A stretch of 64,000 nucleotides of DNA from Collybia mongolica (taxonomy: Eukaryota; Basidiomycota; Agaricomycetes; Agaricales; Clitocybaceae), in NCBI GenBank assembly GCA_013420905.1, contig JAAXNY010000001.1, forward strand, positions 2,542,001-2,606,000, in the 5' to 3' direction. Below, one piece after another: positions 10,399-21,184 of the stretch (position 1 is its first letter; each line of letters starts with the position of its first letter). The notes below the pieces were generated by a model. The model did no database searches and was not told where the DNA came from. It saw only the letters and a list, made by a program, of their open reading frames with translations. A program made the position numbers and the translations under genes.

Positions 10399-11418
10399 AT
10401 GAAAGCCATTTCTACTGCTCAGCACAATACTGTTGTTTCTCTCCTCAATGAGGGCTATTCTCAGCGTCAAATCAAGGAGAAAACTGGTCTAGGGAAGGGT
10501 ACCATCAGTAGGATCAGCAAAGATGTGGATGGAAACAAAGAAAACAACCTTGGTGGCCGCCCCTCCAAGCTGTCTGTTCGTGACAAACAGTCAATTATTC
10601 GTCAAATCAAGTCAGGGAAGCTTGATAATGCAGTTCAGGCTACCCAATTCATCAATGGCATCATCCCCAATCCTGTCACACCCCAGACAGTCAGAAATGC
10701 ACTCAAGGAAAATCAATTTTATGCTGCTACAAAGAGGAAAGCTCCTCTTCTCAAACGAGCCCATTGCATCCGGCGTCTCCAGTTTGCAAAATATCATGAA
10801 AGCTGGACTGTGGAGGACTGGAAAAGGGTTCTATGGACAGATGAGACCAAAATCAATAGGATTGGATCAGATGGAAAGGTTTATGTCTGGAAACAAAGGG
10901 GAGAACCACCATCTGATAGAACAACATCACCTACTGTCAAACATGGAGGAGGAGGAAACCTCATGGTATGGGGTTGTATGGGGTGGAATGGAGTGGGAAA
11001 GCTCATAGAGGTGCAGGGGAACATGGACAAGGTTCAATACTGTGAAATTTTGGAGAGTGGAGTTCAGGAAAGTTTTGAGAAGTTGGAAATGGTGGATGGC
11101 GAGCGCTACTTTCAGCAAGATAATGACCCCAAACACACATCTGGACTGGCCACACAGTGGTTTGAAGACAACAACATTCAAGTCCTTGGCTGGCCTGCCC
11201 AATCCCCTGACATGAATCCAATAGAACACCTTTGGGAACATCTCAAGCGCTGTCTTAAAGAATATCCGACACCACCCAAAGGAGTACATGAGTTGTGGGA
11301 TAGATTGGCTGAAGAGTGGGGTGAAATTCCACCAGAGGTATGCCAAAACCTGATAGAAAGTATGCCCAGGCGGATACAAGCAGTTATAAAGGCAAAAGGT
11401 GGTCATACAAAGTATTAG
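10399..11418 (+). CDS. Tc1/mariner transposase, DD34E, complete
   Basis: A 339-aa single-exon protein. The N-terminal paired-like helix-turn-helix region (residues about 1-110) contains LNEGYSQRQIKEKTGLGKGT, GRPSKLSVRD and TPQTVRNALK. The catalytic RNase-H-like domain has Asp148 in WTDETK, Asp241 in FQQDNDPKHTS and Glu276 in SPDMNPIEHLWEHLK, with exactly 34 residues between the last two (DD34E). The motif VWGCMGWNGVG between the two Asp residues is typical of Tc1. No stop or frameshift is seen. It would cut and paste the surrounding element at TA sites. Length and motifs fit an autonomous Tc1 transposase. Confidence 0.95.
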   Translation: MKAISTAQHNTVVSLLNEGYSQRQIKEKTGLGKGTISRISKDVDGNKENNLGGRPSKLSVRDKQSIIRQIKSGKLDNAVQATQFINGIIPNPVTPQTVRNALKENQFYAATKRKAPLLKRAHCIRRLQFAKYHESWTVEDWKRVLWTDETKINRIGSDGKVYVWKQRGEPPSDRTTSPTVKHGGGGNLMVWGCMGWNGVGKLIEVQGNMDKVQYCEILESGVQESFEKLEMVDGERYFQQDNDPKHTSGLATQWFEDNNIQVLGWPAQSPDMNPIEHLWEHLKRCLKEYPTPPKGVHELWDRLAEEWGEIPPEVCQNLIESMPRRIQAVIKAKGGHTKY

Positions 11419-11433
11419 ATAGAAAATTAATAG

Positions 11434-11645
11434 AGGGTCAAAAAACTGCCCCAATGAGTAATCATTTTGTTTGGCCTATAGCTTAATGGGTTTTGATCCA
11501 AATCACATGATCCAGGGTCCATTGGAAAGCCACGATGTCATAGTATCTTACATAATTACCCCAGGTCCCCTGCTTATGTCAGCACTTCATACCATATTGA
11601 TCTTTCAAAAATGTACAAACATTGGGGCAGTTTTTTGAGCCACTG
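11434..11645 (-). repeat. Right 212-bp terminal inverted repeat of Tc1
   Basis: Begins AGGGTCAAAAAACTGCCCCA and ends GGGGCAGTTTTTTGAGCCAC plus TG. It is the inverted partner of 10038-10249 and lies 15 bases after the transposase stop. Confidence 0.9.
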
Positions 11646-13053
11646 TATCTTGACAAATTTCTTGAATACCTTGAATTCTCTCACCAATGTAAAACCAACA
11701 GAAAATTTAGCCATATGGAGAAAAATATGTGGGAAGCACTCCATTGTCAAGCTACATTGACTGAGTTGGCTGTTATGGCATTATATGGTCAATCAACTAG
11801 CCACCCATATATAAAGGCAGTTCGCTCTGCAGAGAATATGATGATGTTGGGCCCACTACATGAGAGTGTACAGAGCCACATAAAAAGGATTATCAATGAT
11901 CCCAACTTTCTTATTGGTGACAATGCATCCTATGAAATGGGAACCTTGAATGGGGAAATGTGGGAAAATCCAGCTGTTTTTGAAAAGATACAGAGAATGA
12001 AATCCACCATGCCATATCTTCAACCACTGCTCATCCAATTTCACAAAGGTGCTTTAATAACATGGAAACATTTTACATCTGAATTCACCCCAGGAGGTTT
12101 GATTGATGAGGCAACTATGGGTGAAAAGGAGTTGGCATGGATGCCAGCTACTAATGATGTCAATGAAGGAGCTCTGGGATCATTCAGGGTGCTTATGCAA
12201 CAGCAACCACAACTCACAGTCCTTCAGTAAAATGCCCAGGTCATGTACCACCACAACAACACAGATGCTTTTATGAAAGCCAAGCTCAATACACCTGAGG
12301 ACTATAAATTCCTTCACACAGAAGCAAGAAATATGAAGGGTGAAGATCAAAAGAGGCAATTGGAAATCATTCAACATAATGAAGAAAAGATAGCCCAGAA
12401 AGAGACTGCTGCTCAAAAAAGAGAGGAAAGAAAAAAGGATAGGGATGAAGAAATATCAAGGACTGAGCTTATTTTGGATAGAGAACAGGTTGGAAAGCTA
12501 AAAGGAAAGGCATTACAAGCTCAGTTTAAGGCTTTCAAAGCTGCTGGGGCTACAAATATCAAAACCCTACCAAGCAACACAAAAGCTGATAGTATGAGAA
12601 AAGCACTTGAGAAGGCTGTAGACCTGTTCACCAGCAAGAACTGGGTGCCTTACAGTGAAAGAAAGGAGGCTGAAGACATGGCTATCAATGAAACAGATCC
12701 AGTGGGAAGATTTCTCAGAAAATTGAGGGTTATGTGAGATTTATTTGACTGTATTCATAGCATATATACATTACATTTATTTTGGGAAAAGAATAAAGGC
12801 TATAGTGGCCCAGAAGTGGGGGAAACAGGTGAGGAAACAGAGTGTATCAAGATTTGTGACGTTTTTGGTCACAGGCAGTGACGTCACGCTTCCAAAAAGT
12901 AACAGGGATTGCCCACCCCCATTGACATGTTTTATCTCATGAGGATGTGCTCCCAAAAGCATAAAAATTCGGTGGGTCACAAAATCTCTCCAAATTTGTC
13001 ATTTGTTTACTTGTATTATGAACGCGGAGTAGGTAATCATTGCCCCCTCCCCA

Positions 13054-13060
13054 ATGATTA
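13054..13060. repeat. Right 7-bp target-site duplication (ATGATTA)
   Basis: Direct repeat of 6797-6803, placed immediately after the terminal ...CCCCTCCCCA of the large element. Confidence 0.75.
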
Positions 13061-15393
13061 GAATAGTTGTGGCCGAATCCTACAAATTCAGAATGGCGGT
13101 AGTTGCCCAGAGTCTGACGTAGCCGGCATGATGGGACGTATATGATAGACTGAAGATGGGTGATGCGTGCCCTGAGCGTACGAGGAACGCGAACGGTATC
13201 AATTCAGTGGTATAATTGGATACGGCTTTGGGGAGCAGCAGGCTTAAAGGACACATGACGGACATAAGAGTTATACACTGAATATAGACACCGGAGCCAA
13301 TAATCTCATAGCATCCATACATTCCACAGAAACAACAGGGAACGAAACATCACCGACACTTCTGGTATATCAACACAACGTTGCTTGTCCTGCGACAGGC
13401 CCGCCTTGTTCATGGACAGTTGTTCCGCGAGCGATGGAGCCGTGCGAAGTGCAGCTGCACATATTCGTTTCCGTGCATGATGTAACCTGGAGTTTCCTTG
13501 TCTGTCGGGGGGAGGGAAGCATGGAGGTCTCCAGGGGTACCACGCTTCGGTAAAGAGAGCCCGGCAATTGAATGGAACTCTGACTCGGGACGTTCACCAA
13601 AAGTGTTCGTTGGAGGGAGAAATGAATAGGTAGGTTGATGAACTCTACGCCTGTCTGGATGTAGTCCCATAGTCGCGGTCGTCCGTTCTTCATGGTAGTC
13701 CGAAACCCGGCGATAGATGTTTTACCCAAGCTAGCGTATTTCAGGGTGGCCGTATCCCATCCTGAATAGCCCACGAATCACCACTGAAAGCCCATCCATC
13801 ACCAGAGGAAGCCTGAGAAAGCATGCCCAAGTTAGCCACTGAATGGGTCCGACTACCACGTAAGACGGGGGAACGCCACAGGCCCCGGTAGGAATACATG
13901 GACGCCGCCGGTCAGGCCTCAGCACGACACGTGAACGAGCGGATCACCCGAGGAGCTCTCCTGGCGTGCGCCTCGCCAGGCCTCGGAATGAGGCAGGAAC
14001 GATTGACTGGATGGATCGAGGTCCAAGGCGGAACGAGACCGACGTGGCTGAATCATGCTTTTTCTCATGGGCTATGACTGTGGCATGGGGCTTCGGTCTG
14101 GGGCGCCATGGCCGCGGATACCTAGGGCCATCGTCGACGGCGTCCGCGGTTCCTTCCGCTTGCGGAAATTTATACATGCACTTTATCTCTCCCAGTGTTT
14201 GTGTTTTGCCGTCGACCAGCTTAGATAACGAGCCCGAGGAGGAGAGTAAGTAAGCTAGGCCAGGAGAGTTACAGTATCGACAGGCCGTGGGCAGGATACG
14301 CCGCCATGTCCATGTGGCGCCGCTGGCAACGCCGCATATTACAGAACTTTAGGACCCAGCGCAGCAGTAACCTCGAGGTCGCGACAGAGCCAGAGTCCGG
14401 AGTACCTTGGCGTGGGGGCGGGCCAAGCTACAGGCAAACCACTCACCCCCCAACTTGGAATTGCACAATGCGGACAAACCAAGTCGCGAAGGGGCCGGGA
14501 CAACGCTTATTTGCAGTTGTGTGGCATCACCCCCCGATTCTTTCCGATCGACGGCTCCTTCGCGCACGGACCTTCGTTGTTCTTGGGACGCTCAAGTCAG
14601 AAAACCAGAAGACCCCGGACCAAAATCTTTTACAAACACCGAAAGAGACATGCACGGCAACGAATGTGATTACCAACACTGGTAAGAGGCGAACAAATGT
14701 ACAACTATACTGTATAAAATTTCTTTGTGTGATCAAGTATCCAAGCGTTGGGAACGATGAGTTTGATGTAATGAATGATTTGTGGTAATAGGTAGTAGTC
14801 AGTAGTGTATTAATTCGAGAGCAGGATGATGCATGTGTAAGACAAAAGGCGCTAAGTAAGAAGAGGGCATGAAGTAAGTAGATCTTGGAACAAAGACAAG
14901 AGACACGTCTAAAAAGTACAACCCGGGCGCCCCATATACGCGGCGGGCATGTTTTAAATGTTTTTTTTTTTGATGTGTGGAGGAGTTGTGGGGGGGGCGG
15001 GAGGGTTGGGAGGAGCACGGGGCGTTGAAGCCGCGTGCAAACCGCAGGTGGGAAATATTATCCCCATCGCCTCCTCCCCACTCCTCCTATCCCACCCGAG
15101 CCGCGCGCCCCAGAAAAGGCCTCGACCAGGATATGTAGGTGGCCGATATTGAGAGATGTCGATTAAGGATTAAAAAAGAGAGCAACAAAGGTACACGAGC
15201 GGCAGTCGGGCGGGTGGTGGTGTTGGGAGAGATCAAGAAAGCAAGAATGGCGGAGTTGAGGGAACGCGATAATGTAATAGAGAATACATATGTACTTTTG
15301 GGTTGGATCTGTCCTTCAGACTCGGATTCAGATACTGAGGAGGGTACAGCTGGGCATCGGGGCGGTAGTGTGTTGAGGGCGCACGACGGCGAT
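13061..15393. other. Gene-poor region right of the transposon; possible gene remnants
   Basis: About 2.3 kb. Overlapping minus-strand frames at 13370-13925 (for example IQWLTWACFLRLPLVMDGL and KYASLGKTSIAGFRTTMKNG) look mildly protein-like, but I cannot assemble or recognise a gene; it may be a decayed one. A T10 run and G/C-rich low-complexity sequence at 14955-15115 lie downstream of the Sfp1-like gene. Confidence 0.35.
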
Positions 15394-18328
15394 TTAGGAC
15401 ATCGACATATCGATGCTACCAAACTGCCGTTGCTGCTGCGCTTGAAAATCCCGCTGCTGCTGGGCGTGATGTGCCTGCGCTCTCTGCGCCTCAACAAAGT
15501 CCCTTTGCGCCTGCGCATCAACGAGATCCTGCTGAGCTTGTGCCTGGTGGGCCTGGACGTGTGCGTCAACAAAGTCCTGCTGGTGGTGGTGCGACTGCTG
15601 GTGTGCAAATGCCTGTTGTTGCTGCTGCTGTTGCTGGGCCGCCTGAGCATGGGCCTGCATGTACTGCATCCTCTGCAGCTCCACAAACTGCGCCTGGTAC
15701 GCCAGCTGGTGCTGCTGCTGGCCAGTCGGGTGCTGCGGTTGCTGCTGCTGCTGCTGCTGTTGCATTTGGGGAGACCCCTGTTGCTGCTGGACATACATCT
15801 GTGCTCCATTGGCAGACGGCGAATGTGACTGCGACCTTGGCTGACCCTGGTTCTGCGTCCCATTGCCTCCACCGAGCCCGAGACCTTGCACGGCAGCGGT
15901 CAACGGCGTCAGCGGTGGTGTCGTGTTGCTGCTTGGCACGACCCCGGACGTGTAACTCGGAGAGAACGGCGTCGTCGTAGCTGGAGTAAATGGAGTCGCC
16001 GCACCCGGCGAAAATGGTGTCGTCGCACCAGTGGTAGAAGTGTACGGCGTCGCCGCGCCACTAACGTACCCCACCGGTGTCCCAACCCGACTCGCGCCAA
16101 CGACGCTCCCAGCTCGACTCACTGGTACACTGGCACTTCCACCACGGATCCCGCCAGCACCTGCGGTACGATGCAGCGCGCGCCTCCTGCCTTCCCTTTC
16201 ATCTATACCCCCCATGCCCTTTCCCTTCCCCTTCCCCTCCCCGCCTCCACCCGTCGCACCGTTGTTCCCACTCAAACACTCATGGAGCCCTCCCGCGAGC
16301 AGCGCAAGCCCAACGGCGCCATGGTCGCCAGAGTGCTGATAATGGTACCTCAACCCATTCATATTCTTATATCTTCTCTGGCAGTCGCCCACGCCGCACG
16401 CAAACGGGCGCACGCGCCGCTCTGCCTCGCGCTCCACCTCTCGTAGCTCCGTCTCCGTAATGGACCCAAGGTCCCCATATGCGCTGTGCGAGTTCTGCAG
16501 GAACGGCTCGCCACCGGCCCCGCTTGTCGCGGACGACGACGCACCCGCACCACTTCCCAAGCTTCCAAGGCTCGCGCTGCGTGATAACGCCGCGCCTCCC
16601 GCGGCGCTCACCGTCCCACTCGCATTGAGAGCATTCGCCTCGCGCTCGCGGCGCTTGCGCTCAAGCAGGTCCTTCACATGCTCGAGGTCCTTCGGCGGCG
16701 CAAAGTTGCAGCTCCCGTGCGTCATGTGGTACTTGAGCCCGTTTGCCTGCTTATAGCTCTTATTGCAGTTCGGTTTCGGGCAGCGGAAGGGCTTAGAGAG
16801 GAGCAGCGAGGACGTGGGCACGGGTGCGGGTGTGTGCGAAGGGGTCGGGATGGCGGCTGGGGCGGGTGTGGGGGCGGGTGTGGACGCTGATGACGAAGCC
16901 CGGGTGTTTGGGTCGGACGCAGAGGCACCTCCGCGGACCTTGAGCTTGAGCTTCGCGGAACTGTTCACAGGGGAGGAAGGCACGCGAGTACCGTCGCTTC
17001 CCTCGCGGGCTTCTCGTGGGGCTTTCCGCTCTCCGGTAGAAGCAAACAACAGGGCAGGCGGAATGCACTGTTGGCCCTGTTGACCCTGTCCCGTGATCCC
17101 GTTCATCTGACCCATGTACTGGCCATATTCGCCGACGGTACCGTTGACGACACCGACACCGTATTCGGAGCTTGCAACGACGTTGTTTTGGCCGACAACG
17201 ATCTCTTCCCCGCTGCTGCCGTTGAATTGCGTGCCCGGCATGTGTGATGAGTAATCAGCAGCGAAGCGGGCGTATGGATTGAACGCCTCTTCTGGGTGCG
17301 TGAGTACGTTCGGGCCGTTGTTCTGATAATGGCCCGCCTGAGACAGGTGCGAGTGTATGTGCACGGCAGGGTGCGTGGTGCCATTTTGGTTCGCGGGCGT
17401 GGACCCTGGCGAAGGGGGTTGCGAGGCGTAAGGAGAGGCGTGGGCACTGGCGTAGGGTGTCGTCTGGTACTGAGCGTACTGCTGTGAGTGGGCAGCGAAC
17501 TGGTTTTGTGGCTGAAGATAGGAGAGGGCCGAGGAGGTCCCCCCTGAGGGTGACGAGTAGGCCGATAACGGTGTGGATACGGGTGTATGCGGTGGGCTTG
17601 GTCCGCCAGACGAGGGTGAGGAAGAGCTGGTGGCAGCGGGGGTGGGGTGTGTTGAGTTGTCAAGATCGAGTTCGAGTTCCATGTCGTCGTCCGTGTCAAA
17701 CGGCTGCTGGTGGTGTCGGAGGTGATTCTGATGGGGCTGCTGATGGTTCTGGTGGTGTTGTGTGTGCTGCTGTGATGCGATCTGGGGGTTGAAGGGTACC
17801 TGGATCTGAGGTGGGCCAGGCTCTGAGACGAGGATGTGGACCTCCTCAAAGTGCTCGAGAAGGGCGTGTAGATCGTTCAACTGTAGCCCACAGCAGTTGT
17901 AATTTCTACAAAGCTCTGCGTCCATATCAAAGACGTTCCATGCGTTGAAGAGAGAGCCACGGTCACTGTCGATTGACGACGACATCTTATGGTGCCTGAA
18001 CTCGTTGGGGCTGTGGGCTTGTGAGTGAGAGGACCTGAAAGCTAAGAAGAGAGACATACTCTATCGAACTTAAGAGTTGTGCAGTGGGGGAACCCTGGGG
18101 AAACCTGCCTCCAAAAGAGCCGGCCCTCCAGGAGATGGGGGAGCCAAGAAAGTGGCGAGTGTAGGAAGCGGGGTTGAAGTTGCCATTTGCATCTGCAGAA
18201 TAAGAGCCCATTGTATAGTCGTTGTTGGCAGACGAGCTGCCTGAGATTGGGATTGAGGGCAATGCGATGGGCTTTGAAGTAGCCATGGCTTGAGTATAAG
18301 TAGGAGCTGCCAGGAGGCGACTAAACAT
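15394..18328 (-). CDS. Sfp1-like C2H2 zinc-finger transcriptional regulator
   Basis: Two exons (18328-18060 and 17995-15394) separated by a 64-nt intron give a 956-codon frame; the lengths sum to a multiple of three. Near residue 119 is a degenerate C2H2 motif, CRNYNCCGLQLNDLHALLEH followed by FEEVH, as in the N terminus of Sfp1 proteins. Two C-terminal-type fingers follow: CPKPNCNKSYKQANGLKYHM.. at about residue 490-520 and CGVGDCQRRYKNMNGLRYHY.. at about 620-650. The xYKxxNGLxYH signature matches the Sfp1 family, which controls ribosome biogenesis and cell size in yeasts. Long Ser/Thr/Pro tracts and a C-terminal glutamine-rich region (about residues 830-905, CAG repeats at 15590-15780) surround the fingers. 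The start at 18328 is the first ATG giving MFSRLLAAPTYTQ; ATG 18286 is an alternative. Confidence 0.85.
15590..15790 (-). repeat. CAG/CTG repeat tract encoding poly-glutamine
   Basis: Runs of TGCTGCTG/TTGCTGCTG on the plus strand encode several Gln runs (up to about 9 in a row) in the C terminus of the Sfp1-like protein. Such tracts commonly vary in length between strains. Confidence 0.85.
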
Positions 18329-21099
18329 TTCCAAGCCCTCTGCACTTACATAACCACCAACCGTGCCACAATCACGAACCGGCTCATTTCTCCCACAACC
18401 CGGCCCACACCGCCTCCCACTGCCGTCAAGATCGGGCCTAATCCTCTTCCGTTCCGGTATTCGCTTCAACTCACCCGGACTCACGAACCACTTACAGTAC
18501 AAACAGTTTTCTAATGTCCATTCGCACTCCTATTCTAATCCAACCGACGTCAACACAACATCACTCTCGCCCGACCCAATCGCGGCACTGCGTGTCCCAA
18601 AAACGCGTAGGCACTCCACAGTCTAACCTCGCCCAGAGCGCGAGCTACAGGATCACGCAGGAAGACGCAGGAAGGTTCCCGCTGCAGCCTGCTACCAGTG
18701 TAAACAGTATCAGTAAATCATTACAGCAATGGAATAATCCGAATCAACTGCAGTGAAAGCGAACCTCCGGGTTCACAACAACACGCCCAATATCCCAAAG
18801 TGAACCAAGTGCCAGAAACAAAGAATGCAGACAAGGACGGACAAACTGCAACAATCACACGGCGAAAAAAAAAAAAAAAAGCTATAAACGACGAAAATAA
18901 ACAAGCAGGCGCAAAAGACAAAAGTGTTATAAAGAAACCTCGGAATTGAGATCCACATCAACACGATCGGGCCTCCTCGACGGCCATCTACAACAATTCC
19001 GCGTACGCGTGCACGGGCGTCGATGCGAGGATCAGACATTGACGGGAACTAGTCCGTTGTGCAAGGGGACAGGCACACAGATCAGTGCGTGCAGGTCCAC
19101 GCGAGGATCAGCGGGGAGATCACGGACAAGACCACACGGATCGACAGTTGACGCCAACCTACCCCACCATAGGCGCGTACGAGATCCTCGCATCATCAGC
19201 TACACCAACGCGGAAAAGATCCAGGAACACAGCAAGTTGGACGAATGAACCATTGACCGCAGCCGCACCAACCAAACCACCCCATCGACAACCAAGCAGG
19301 CTCACGCAATCTGGACTTCTAACACCCTGGCACCTGCCAGCCCCGAAACACCAAAAACCAAAGAAGCTGGAGGAAGTAATGCGAAACACGCAGTCGCATT
19401 GGTCCAAGTGTTCGGAACAGTGCGAGTGGTAGCGGAACATAGCAAGACGAAACACGATCAAGGATGTTCGGATCACAGCTGGCAGGATAACGGTCGGCAC
19501 GCCTCGAGGCTTGAATGACAGAAGGACACTGCCCCACGCAAGAACGCGAACCGGACAACAGGGTCTAGGCTCACCCGATGATGTCATACCTACGTGCACC
19601 CGGCCAGTAGCCTACCCGGTCCGATCGGCCTCTCAGTTCTCGCGCAACACGCGCCATGGTGGCCACACCGATTTCCCACAACACCATGCCTGAAAGGAAC
19701 ACCGCCGTACCGCCGCCCCCTCCGCATGCCATGCCATATGTGACAGCATCAAGCAAGATCGGCACCCATGTATGGTAGCCTTGATAGGCGCGCGAGCACA
19801 GCATCCGCTGACGGGATGCTGACATGGAGACCAGATGGGATGCCGAGACGATGCGCCAGGTACCCACGGTTCGGTCGTGCGTGCTGTCCCAAAATAAGCC
19901 CCGACTGCCCTAGACCCAGAGCAGGCGAAGGTGGCGCATGGAGACTGCACCTCGGCTCCCGTGAAGTTGTGACGTGAAGGGAGGAAGGAGGGAGTGGAAA
20001 CGAGCGACGAGTGGTGAAGGGTGGCAGGTGGTAGGGAAGGGAAGACAAGGGACGCGGGAACGGGGGGAAACCATCAGGCGCTCACAAAAAACTAATCAGT
20101 TCCCCATCTCAGTCGAGTCCGTCGTCCAAAACACGCGTCGCAGTTGGGAATTGAGGCTGGGAGAATGGATATCACGAACGGATTGAAGAGCATAGTGAGA
20201 TAGATATATATAACGGAGGAAAAAGAGCTCCGACTCAGCGACACATGTCTCCCCAGTCACCGCACCGTTTTCAATGATCGTCTATCCTCATGTCAGATTA
20301 GTAGCGGGACCGAGAGGTGTCAAGGTTTGGTGGATCGGCGCGGAATAGGTATGCGGGTCGCGGACCAGATAGTAGACCCAGGTGCCGGTGTGAGGTCAGT
20401 GGAGATGGTAGGTCTTGGTTTTTTAATTTTGGGAAACCCATCAACCCAGGGATATCGACTGGCGTTGGAGGGGAAGATGGTGGTTTGTCGCCTCGCCTAT
20501 GGTGGCGTAGGGCTCGACGACACTCGTGTTTTTCATTGCGGTGCCGGCTCCGCGTTCGTAATCAGTGTCAAAGGGCTATAGGGCGTAACGGAAGGTTCGC
20601 GAGTGGTGAGGATACTCATGCAGATGAACCCGGGTGCGGGGGTGGGGTACGTATACGAAGAATGCGCCCTATATGTCCTAGGAGAAGCGTCTAATATGTG
20701 GCTATTTCTGAGGGAACAGCCTTCGAGAGGCTACGGCAAACATTTGTGTGTGTGAAGAGTATTTTACTCAATGTGTGAGGTCCGTTTCGTACGTATTCTG
20801 ACCGTTCGTACTGCGGTTGGCTTAGGCGACCATCATCCCCGCATGCATCGTCCCCAATAGGCAAAATATCAACGTCACAGGGGGCCGTTCGCACACGTCT
20901 GCGGGGAGACCGCATACACGTGCATGGCTCGGTTTGCGGGATACTGGGTACTAGGTGACGTGTTGGATCCCGCTTGCACGTCTTTTCCGTCTGGCCATGG
21001 ACCCAATTGAGTGAGGATCATATGTACGGGGCATTAAAAAAACAGTCAGTGCTTAGTGTTGGTTCGAAAAAAGTAAAAACTTTCGTGCGGTGCACCGGG
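18329..21099. other. 2.8-kb region upstream of the Sfp1-like gene without recognised genes
   Basis: Many short overlapping frames on both strands have no recognisable content. An A17 run occurs near 18865. The left part probably contains the long promoter or leader of the Sfp1-like regulator. An in-frame open stretch extends upstream of its ATG to about 18502. Purine-rich sequence occupies 19974-20060. Confidence 0.4.
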
Positions 21100-21184
21100 T
21101 ACACTGAAGGGGAATCGAACCCCTGCCGCTTGCTACCAGCCAAGATATGGAAGGCAAGCATGATAACCACTTCACCATCAGTGT
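21100..21184 (-). tRNA. tRNA-Gly(UCC) with 13-nt intron, copy 2
   Basis: Read on the minus strand, this copy is identical to the one at 6673-6757 in all 72 mature positions plus A73. The 13-nt intron is TATCTTGGCTGGT, two changes from copy 1. A T5 run lies about 18 bases downstream. The flanking sequences of the two copies do not match, so they are dispersed rather than a local tandem. Confidence 0.88.

Larger units (their letters stand above)
10038..11645 (+). mobile_element. Intact 1,608-bp Tc1/mariner element nested in the larger transposon
   Basis: Inverted termini of 212 bp (10038-10249 and 11434-11645) begin CAGTGGCTCAAAAAACTGCC and are flanked by TA duplications. They enclose one uninterrupted transposase gene. 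Each terminus carries the GGCAGTTTTTTGA-type motif twice, at the tip and in opposite orientation at the inner edge. The element interrupts a transposon gene already carrying stops. Its arms are nearly identical and its gene is open, so it is the younger insertion and may still be active. Confidence 0.93.
8154..12737 (+). pseudogene. Broken transposon protein (coiled coil plus candidate DDE-type core), interrupted by Tc1
   Basis: Coding starts at ATG 8154 with a strongly charged coiled-coil region (8154-8770). An in-frame TGA at 8820 ends it, and coding continues as LLVKAGCSKDSVGEVVHAVL. A probable intron (about 9001-9056) leads to MTFSADGTGHRNINYNSRHV. A one-base loss near 9228 and stops near 9265 (TGA) and 9311 (TAG) follow, then an open block 9313-9996 with the Cys/His motif CGCHKDLN. 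A TGA at 9994 and the Tc1 insertion come next. After it coding resumes (11647-12230, with LAWMPATNDVNEGALGSFR), meets a TAA at 12228, and ends with a Lys/Glu-rich part stopping at 12737. Asp in ADGT, Asp in CHKDLN and Glu in NDVNEG form a plausible D..D..E triad; this is inference. With this many lesions the copy cannot encode a full protein. Confidence 0.8.
6804..13053 (+). mobile_element. 6.25-kb decayed Agaricomycete DNA transposon with TGGGGAGGGG termini
   Basis: The left end TGGGGAGGGGCAAT and right end ATTGCCCCCTCCCCA are inverted copies flanked by the direct repeat ATGATTA. A weaker inverted match (GATGACCCAC near 6875; GTGGGTCAC near 12972) lies about 75-80 bases in from each end, so the inverted termini are about 80 bp and imperfect. 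The element holds a long spacer with two inverted-repeat structures, a broken 4.6-kb coding region, and a nested Tc1 element at 10038-11645. Without the Tc1 insert it is about 4.64 kb. It sits 46 bases from a tRNA gene. The protein belongs to a repetitive family I associate with mushroom genomes. It could relate to the KDZ (Kyakuja-Dileera-Zisupton) group described from fungi, but I cannot verify that. Confidence 0.75.

Noticed and set aside
13370..13925. Overlapping minus-strand frames that look partly protein-like
   Set aside because: No consistent splicing joins them and I recognise no family; could be a decayed gene but not supportable.
16031..16460. Long plus-strand frames opposite the Sfp1-like gene
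   Set aside because: They are mirror frames of GC-rich Ser/Pro/Gln coding sequence on the other strand.
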